64,000 nt of DNA from positions 62,001 through 126,000 of the forward strand of contig CAAGEE010000018.1 of assembly GCA_900768815.1 (NCBI GenBank), written 5' to 3'. The stretch is from Bacilli bacterium (GTDB lineage: Bacteria > Bacillota_I > Bacilli_A > RF39 > UBA660). This document shows positions 59,839 to 64,000 of this stretch, one piece after another. Numbering within the stretch: position 1 is the stretch's first letter; the number at the start of each line of letters is the position of its first letter. Both the position numbers and the translations under genes were made by a program. Under the pieces are notes generated by a model. That model made no database searches. It had not been told where the DNA came from and saw only the letters and a program-made list of their open reading frames with translations.

Positions 59839-59844
59839 TATAAT
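59839..59844 (+). promoter_or_regulatory. -10 of the DUF262 gene
   Basis: TATAAT 19 nt before ATG 59863. No good -35 at the right distance. Confidence 0.4.
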
Positions 59845-59862
59845 CATTATGAGGTGTATAGA

Positions 59863-61686
59863 ATGATTAAACATACTGATCCGTATAAAGTTTCTCAGAT
59901 ATTCTCAAATGAGAAAACTATTATATATAAGATTCCAAAGTATCAAAGAGAATATACATGGGGACAAAAAGAATGGGGATTATTATTTAATGATATTATT
60001 GAAAATGATTATGGTTATTTTTTAGGTTCAATAATTTGTGTAGATAAAAGTGTAAGTGCTATGGGTGATGTTGAACTAGAAGTAATTGATGGTCAACAAA
60101 GAATTACATCATTATCTTTATTGCTTGTATCTTTGTATGAAAAGTTAAATATCTTTAAAAATAAATTAGATGAGGATCAAATAACAGACTTAAATAATAT
60201 TAAAAGGGAACTTGTTATAAGGTCTAATGGTGAAAATATAGCACGTTTGACTCCACAAATACAAAATGATAATAGAAATGATTACTTTAGTTTGTTATGT
60301 GAAAAAGGTTTACTTGCTGATAAGGAAAGAAAGAACTATGCTGGTTTAAGAAGAGTATATAAAGCTTATGCATATTTTTCAAATGCTGTAGATAAATATA
60401 TTGAAGAATTAAATCCTCAAAACGATAATGACAAGATTAATGCATTGTTTGAATTGGTTAGAAGGTTTAATTCAGCAGTGTTAGTTTCGATAGAGGTAGA
60501 AACTAATAAAGATGCTTATATGTTATTTGAATCACTTAATAACAGAGGAGTTCCTTTATCAGCAATTGATTTAATTAAGAATCTGCTTATTAGTATTTCA
60601 GATAGAGATGGAAAAGCAGAAGAGTGTTATACTATTTGGAAAAAGATTATTTTTTATTTAAGTGATGATTATGGAGTGCAAGAAAGATTCTTTAGACAGT
60701 TTTATAATGCATACAGGGATGAATTAAATAAACCATATAAAACAGAAGGAAAAACAAAATATGCATTAGGATATTTAGCAACGAGAACTACATTGTTAGA
60801 TATTTATGAAAAATTATTAAAAGATGATTATATGACATTTTTAAATAGATTAGAAGCTGAAGCCAAAAACTATGCTATCTTAATAAATAATACAACAGAA
60901 GATAATTATAATGAAGCATTGGCCGAATCGTTATTAGATTTAGATAGAATTCAAGGCGCCCCTTCTTACATATTACTATTATACTTATTATCTAACAAAA
61001 GTATATTAAATATAAATGATGATATTATTAAAGATATCATTGAGTATTTAACAAAGTTCTTTGTACGCAGAAATATTACAGACTATCCAAATACAAGAAA
61101 CTTAACAAAAATATTTATGGATATAGTTGCTTTGATAGAAGGTAAAACAGGAAGAGAAATATATGATATTACTGTTAATTACTTAAAAGAAAATTCATCA
61201 TCTGATGAAGAATTTGAAAAGAAGCTTAATGGACCAATATATTTAGATAATCCTGATGCCACTAGATTCTTATTATGTTATTATGAAAATAAGTTTAAAA
61301 CGAATGAGATTTATACTGACTTGTGGGAAAGAAATAATAATAAATATGTATGGACTATTGAACATATTTTCCCAGAGGGTAATAATGTACCACAAGACTG
61401 GGTTGATATGATTGCTAATGGTGATAGAGATTTAGCTAATGAATATCTAATCAAATATACACATACTTTAGGTAATTTAACTATTACAGGTTATAATCAA
61501 ACATTAAGTAATCTATCTTATGAAAAAAAGAATAATCGTACAAATAAAGATGGAAATTATGTTGGATATAAGAATGGTTTGAAATTAAATGAAGATGTTG
61601 TTGACTTACCAGCATGGACAAAAGACAACATTGAAAATAGAACCAAAAAGTTAGTTACATTTTTTAAAAATGAATTTAAATTATAA
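59863..61686 (+). CDS. GmrSD-type single-chain restriction protein (DUF262-DUF1524)
   Basis: A 607-residue defence protein. The N-terminal DUF262 (GmrS-like) domain has PKYQREYTWGQKEW, LGSIICV and EVIDGQQRITSLSLLL, the ParB-like DGQQR nucleotide site. The C-terminal DUF1524 (GmrD-like) domain has the HNH-type nuclease motif WTIEHIFPEG with HTLGNLTITGYNQTLSN. Fused GmrSD enzymes are type IV restriction systems that cut DNA with modified cytosines (glucosyl-hydroxymethyl) in an NTP-dependent way. ATG 59863 follows GAGGTG. It has its own promoter and terminator, and lies next to IS and integrase relics, a typical place for a defence gene. No methyltransferase partner is needed. Confidence 0.9.
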   Translation: MIKHTDPYKVSQIFSNEKTIIYKIPKYQREYTWGQKEWGLLFNDIIENDYGYFLGSIICVDKSVSAMGDVELEVIDGQQRITSLSLLLVSLYEKLNIFKNKLDEDQITDLNNIKRELVIRSNGENIARLTPQIQNDNRNDYFSLLCEKGLLADKERKNYAGLRRVYKAYAYFSNAVDKYIEELNPQNDNDKINALFELVRRFNSAVLVSIEVETNKDAYMLFESLNNRGVPLSAIDLIKNLLISISDRDGKAEECYTIWKKIIFYLSDDYGVQERFFRQFYNAYRDELNKPYKTEGKTKYALGYLATRTTLLDIYEKLLKDDYMTFLNRLEAEAKNYAILINNTTEDNYNEALAESLLDLDRIQGAPSYILLLYLLSNKSILNINDDIIKDIIEYLTKFFVRRNITDYPNTRNLTKIFMDIVALIEGKTGREIYDITVNYLKENSSSDEEFEKKLNGPIYLDNPDATRFLLCYYENKFKTNEIYTDLWERNNNKYVWTIEHIFPEGNNVPQDWVDMIANGDRDLANEYLIKYTHTLGNLTITGYNQTLSNLSYEKKNNRTNKDGNYVGYKNGLKLNEDVVDLPAWTKDNIENRTKKLVTFFKNEFKL

Positions 61687-61713
61687 AAGTCGTTCAAAAG
61701 AACGATTTTTTTA
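61687..61713 (+). terminator. Intrinsic terminator
   Basis: Stem TCGTTC / GAACGA extended by A-T and one G-T pair, loop AAAA, T7 tail. Confidence 0.8.
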
Positions 61714-61890
61714 TGTTTATAATCAGTAATTTCAAGTTAATTATATATGTTTAAATATAATTAAACGAAATCATTTGTTAATGTTTTTTTCTAAATAGAT
61801 AACAATTTATTATAAAAAAGTATTATTTTAGCATGAAATATATAAACAAAATTAAAACAAAGCTTTCTTTTATAGGGGGGTATTTTAAAT

Positions 61891-62334
61891 ATGAACTACA
61901 ATAACAGTAATTATGGTTATGAAAGATGCTTAACTAATGAGTCTAGACAGGATGTAGAATATCAGATTAAGAAATTAGTAGAAAAGGGTGTTAAGAGAGA
62001 AAATAGATATTTTTAATATGAATTTGGCGCTAAAGAAGATATATTAAATAAACTTGGGAACAACGTAAGACTTCAGAATTAGATTTATTTTCAAAAGAAA
62101 ATAGCTATTTAAATGTGGGCCTAGTTAATGCTGGACTTCAATTGTTTTGTATGGTATTCTTTAGACCAAACATCAGTCTATAATTAGCACTGTTGATACT
62201 TTTGTCGCTCCTAAAAATGGGCCTGTTTATCGCCAAGGAAACTATGTTATAGTTTCTGCATCTGGGAGACTTCCGAGGATATTGTTAGAGCATTAGCTGT
62301 TGAAAAATCAGGGGTTTTGTTTGGAGGGTTCTAA
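61891..62334 (+). pseudogene. Decayed gene, family unknown
   Basis: An SD (AGGGGGG) leads to ATG 61891, MNYNNSNYGYERCLTNES, then VEYQIKKLVEKGVKRENRYF and TAA. Coding-like text goes on in shifted frames: YEFGAKEDILNKLGNNV, later TVDTFVAPKNGPVYRQGNYV and a final SEDIVRALAVEKSGVLFGGF before TAA 62332-62334. Several stops and frameshifts separate the pieces, so the gene is dead. I do not recognise the family. The rest of the gap from 61714 to 62417 shows nothing else. Confidence 0.5.
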
Positions 62335-62417
62335 ATGTTTTTATCCTGTTTAATTTTATATCAAAAACCAATTTACTAATAGATTTGATTCATGCTATAA
62401 TTTGGTTAGGTGAAATT

Positions 62418-63146
62418 ATGAAATTTGTAGAGTTAAAATGTAAAAACTGTGGGGCTAAATTAGAGGTTGAAGAAGGAACTACTCAAGTTACTTGTAAGTT
62501 CTGTGATACGACTTTTTCTATTGATGATGCTTATACTCAAGGGTATAAATATACTAAGGGTGTATTGAAAGCACAAGATGAGCAATATGAAAAGAATCTT
62601 GAACGAGCTAAGGATTTTATGAAAAATAATCCTATTTCTAAATCTTCAAAGATTATGAGTATTATATTTGTGATAATTTTCTTTTTAGTCTTTTGCTTTA
62701 TTGGGTATAATATCTATAATGATTTTTATGCTGATCATTCTACTGATAATCATTCTACTGATAATCGCTTTGAGATTAAGTCTTTTAATATGCCATATGA
62801 GAATAATTCTGGCAGAAGATCTGGTTTCTTTTTGATTGGTAGTCTTGATGATATTGTTACTAATAATAAGACAAATAAAGAACATGCAATTATAGTTGTT
62901 TATAAAGATGTTACAACTGTTGAGGAAACTGAGATTAAAAAGATTAGAGATAGTTTAAGTTCTAGAAAGGATTATGATGTATCGCTTGATTATGATAGTA
63001 AAGGTTATGTGAATAAATTTATTATTGCAGATATTGATACTGATAATAGTGTTGCTTCTTCAGAGACAGATATAGATGATTATAATCAAATGAAAGAGGA
63101 AGTAGAAAACCAGATTAATGAGATTAGAGATAAAATTGGTAATTAA
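62418..63146 (+). CDS. Zinc-ribbon membrane protein
   Basis: A 242-residue protein, start ATG 62418 behind AGGTGA. Residues 1-40 form a zinc ribbon (ELKCKNCGAKLEVEEGTTQVTCKFCDTTFSID). A cytosolic charged stretch leads to one membrane helix (IMSIIFVIIFFLVFCFIGYNIY). Outside, a small repeat (DHSTDNHSTDN) precedes a folded domain (SGFFLIGSLDDIVTNNKTNKEHAIIVVYKD) and a coiled-coil end (MKEEVENQINEIRDKIG). The build of inside zinc ribbon, membrane helix and outside domain parallels the C11 peptidase at the start of the window. Function unknown. Confidence 0.7.
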   Translation: MKFVELKCKNCGAKLEVEEGTTQVTCKFCDTTFSIDDAYTQGYKYTKGVLKAQDEQYEKNLERAKDFMKNNPISKSSKIMSIIFVIIFFLVFCFIGYNIYNDFYADHSTDNHSTDNRFEIKSFNMPYENNSGRRSGFFLIGSLDDIVTNNKTNKEHAIIVVYKDVTTVEETEIKKIRDSLSSRKDYDVSLDYDSKGYVNKFIIADIDTDNSVASSETDIDDYNQMKEEVENQINEIRDKIGN

Positions 63147-63151
63147 AATTG

Positions 63152-63175
63152 AGAATCTAAATTAGATTCTTTTTT
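63152..63175 (+). terminator. Intrinsic terminator
   Basis: Seven-bp stem AGAATCT / AGATTCT, loop AAATT, T6 tail. Confidence 0.75.
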
Positions 63176-63199
63176 GATATAATTATAGTGGAGGTATGT

Positions 63200-63646
63200 A
63201 TGAGGGTTTCTAGTAGATGTGTGTTAATTGAAAATGACAAAGTATTATTAATTTATAGAGAGAAGAATGATAGGATTTATTATGTTTTTCCGGGTGGTGG
63301 AGTTGAAGATGGTGAGACTAATGAAGAATGTTTAATTAGAGAATGTAGAGAAGAGTTAGGAATAAAAATTAATATTATTAAGCAATTATATGAAGTTAAA
63401 GGAAAAGACTTTTTGCAACATTTCTTTTTAATAGAAAGAATATCTGGAAAGATTGGTAGTGGGGATGCTAATGAGTATGATATCAATAGAGTTGGTGGTT
63501 TACAAAAACCGATGTTTATTGATATTAATAAATTAGTTGATTTAGATGTTGTGTCTAGACCAATAGTTGAACAATTATTAAATGATTATAAAAAATATGG
63601 TTCTGGTTTAGGAAAAGAAATTATAACAATTGATGAAGATAAATAA
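63200..63646 (+). CDS. Nudix hydrolase
   Basis: A 148-residue cytosolic pyrophosphohydrolase. The Nudix box GGVEDGETNEECLIRECREELGI matches G-x5-E-x7-REUxEExGU with all metal ligands. The N-terminal strand RVSSRCVLIENDKVLLIYREKND and FPGGG are standard. Substrate class (oxidised nucleotide, ADP-sugar, other) cannot be told. ATG 63200 is in frame and follows GGAGG at 63190-63194. The next gene follows after 21 nt. Confidence 0.92.
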   Translation: MRVSSRCVLIENDKVLLIYREKNDRIYYVFPGGGVEDGETNEECLIRECREELGIKINIIKQLYEVKGKDFLQHFFLIERISGKIGSGDANEYDINRVGGLQKPMFIDINKLVDLDVVSRPIVEQLLNDYKKYGSGLGKEIITIDEDK

Positions 63647-63667
63647 TTTACTTGAGGAGGAAATAAG

Positions 63668-64000
63668 ATGAATGAAATAAAATGTCCAAAGTGTGGTACT
63701 GTTTTTCAGATAGATGAGGCAGATTATGATTCAATAGTAAAACAAGTTAGAGATAAAGAATTTGATAAGGAAATAAGTTCTAGAGAAGAACAGCATAAAG
63801 TAGATAGAGAAAATGCTGTTAAGTTGGCAGAAGCACATATTAAAGAAGAGTTAGGGCAAGAACTTAATAGAAAAGATTTAGAAATTAGTGAGTTAAAATT
63901 ATCATTAAAAGTAAATGAAGAGAAAACTATAAATAAAGTTGAAAAAGAGTATCAAGAACAGATAAATAAATTACAGTTACAAATAACAGAGTTAAAGAGT
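63668..64000 (+). CDS. DUF2130 protein, 3' partial
   Basis: The first 111 codons of a gene that runs off the window. The start MNEIKCPKCGTVFQIDEADYDSIV is the conserved DUF2130 opening with its CxxC pair. It is followed by KQVRDKEFDKEISSREEQ and a long coiled coil. DUF2130 proteins usually have about 400 residues with a C-terminal nuclease-like domain of unproven activity. GAGGAGG at 63654-63660 sets the ATG. Probably co-transcribed with the Nudix gene. Confidence 0.85.
   Translation, partial: MNEIKCPKCGTVFQIDEADYDSIVKQVRDKEFDKEISSREEQHKVDRENAVKLAEAHIKEELGQELNRKDLEISELKLSLKVNEEKTINKVEKEYQEQINKLQLQITELKS

Noticed and set aside
1..64000. Mycoplasma-type code with UGA as Trp
   Set aside because: UGA ends several genes cleanly and Trp is coded by TGG throughout.

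Overview
The window is very AT-rich and reads as a low-GC Firmicute. The best guess is an uncultured gut lineage of the Bacilli/Erysipelotrichia/RF39 type. Nearly every gene lies on the + strand, promoters are sigma-A-like (TTGACA/TATAAT variants), and SD sequences are AGGAGG-like. UGA is a normal stop (for example at 9606, 12466 and 39658), so this is not a Mycoplasma-code genome. Pyruvate:ferredoxin oxidoreductase points to anaerobic fermentation. The taxonomic placement is inference.

Layout. 1-8.4 kb: 3' part of a zinc-ribbon C11 peptidase, an RNHCP protein, scpA-scpB, tRNA-Leu(CAA), a KilA-N protein behind a palindromic operator, a histidine phosphatase, a coiled-coil protein, a membrane gene broken by an in-frame stop, and a PP2C-like protein. 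8.8-34.1 kb: a large cell-surface locus. It has at least six proteins with TasA/camelysin-like or SipW-type N-termini, two intact SipW-type signal peptidases, a third signal-peptidase paralogue that has lost its catalytic residues, a 2.8-kilo-residue beta-solenoid adhesin with an inserted CBM2-like module, and a membrane-anchored McrB-type AAA+ ATPase next to a McrC-like DUF2357 protein. At least six internal promoters and several terminators split it into transcription units. 34.2-39.8 kb: small membrane and lipoprotein genes, an rRNA-type methyltransferase with a pseudouridine synthase, and a membrane protein with a 7-residue VEPxAPV tandem array. 40.7-47.7 kb: a glycan operon (GT4, Alg14-like, Alg13-GtrA fusion, GtrB-like GT2) followed by a phosphodiester glycosidase, a VirB2-like membrane protein and a polysaccharide deacetylase. 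47.8-55.4 kb: nifJ, recG and a phosphodiesterase-GNAT fusion.

55.4-62.4 kb is accessory DNA. It starts after a small RNA gene and holds an operon with twin operators (small protein, HTH-Fic, PIN-GNAT-PUA, ASCH), a relic made of a tyrosine integrase tail joined to an IS30 transposase head, a single-chain GmrSD-type (DUF262-DUF1524) restriction gene and a decayed gene. 62.4-64 kb: a zinc-ribbon membrane protein, a Nudix hydrolase and the start of a DUF2130 protein.

How the genes may work together. The best candidate for an undescribed system is the 8.8-34.1 kb locus. I infer that it builds a SipW-processed surface fibre or sheath carrying a giant adhesin, with the AAA+/DUF2357 pair acting at the membrane rather than as a restriction enzyme. 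A second candidate is a pair of orphan small RNAs (51.3 kb minus, 55.4 kb plus) with a perfect 9-nt complementarity between their C-rich and G-rich loops.
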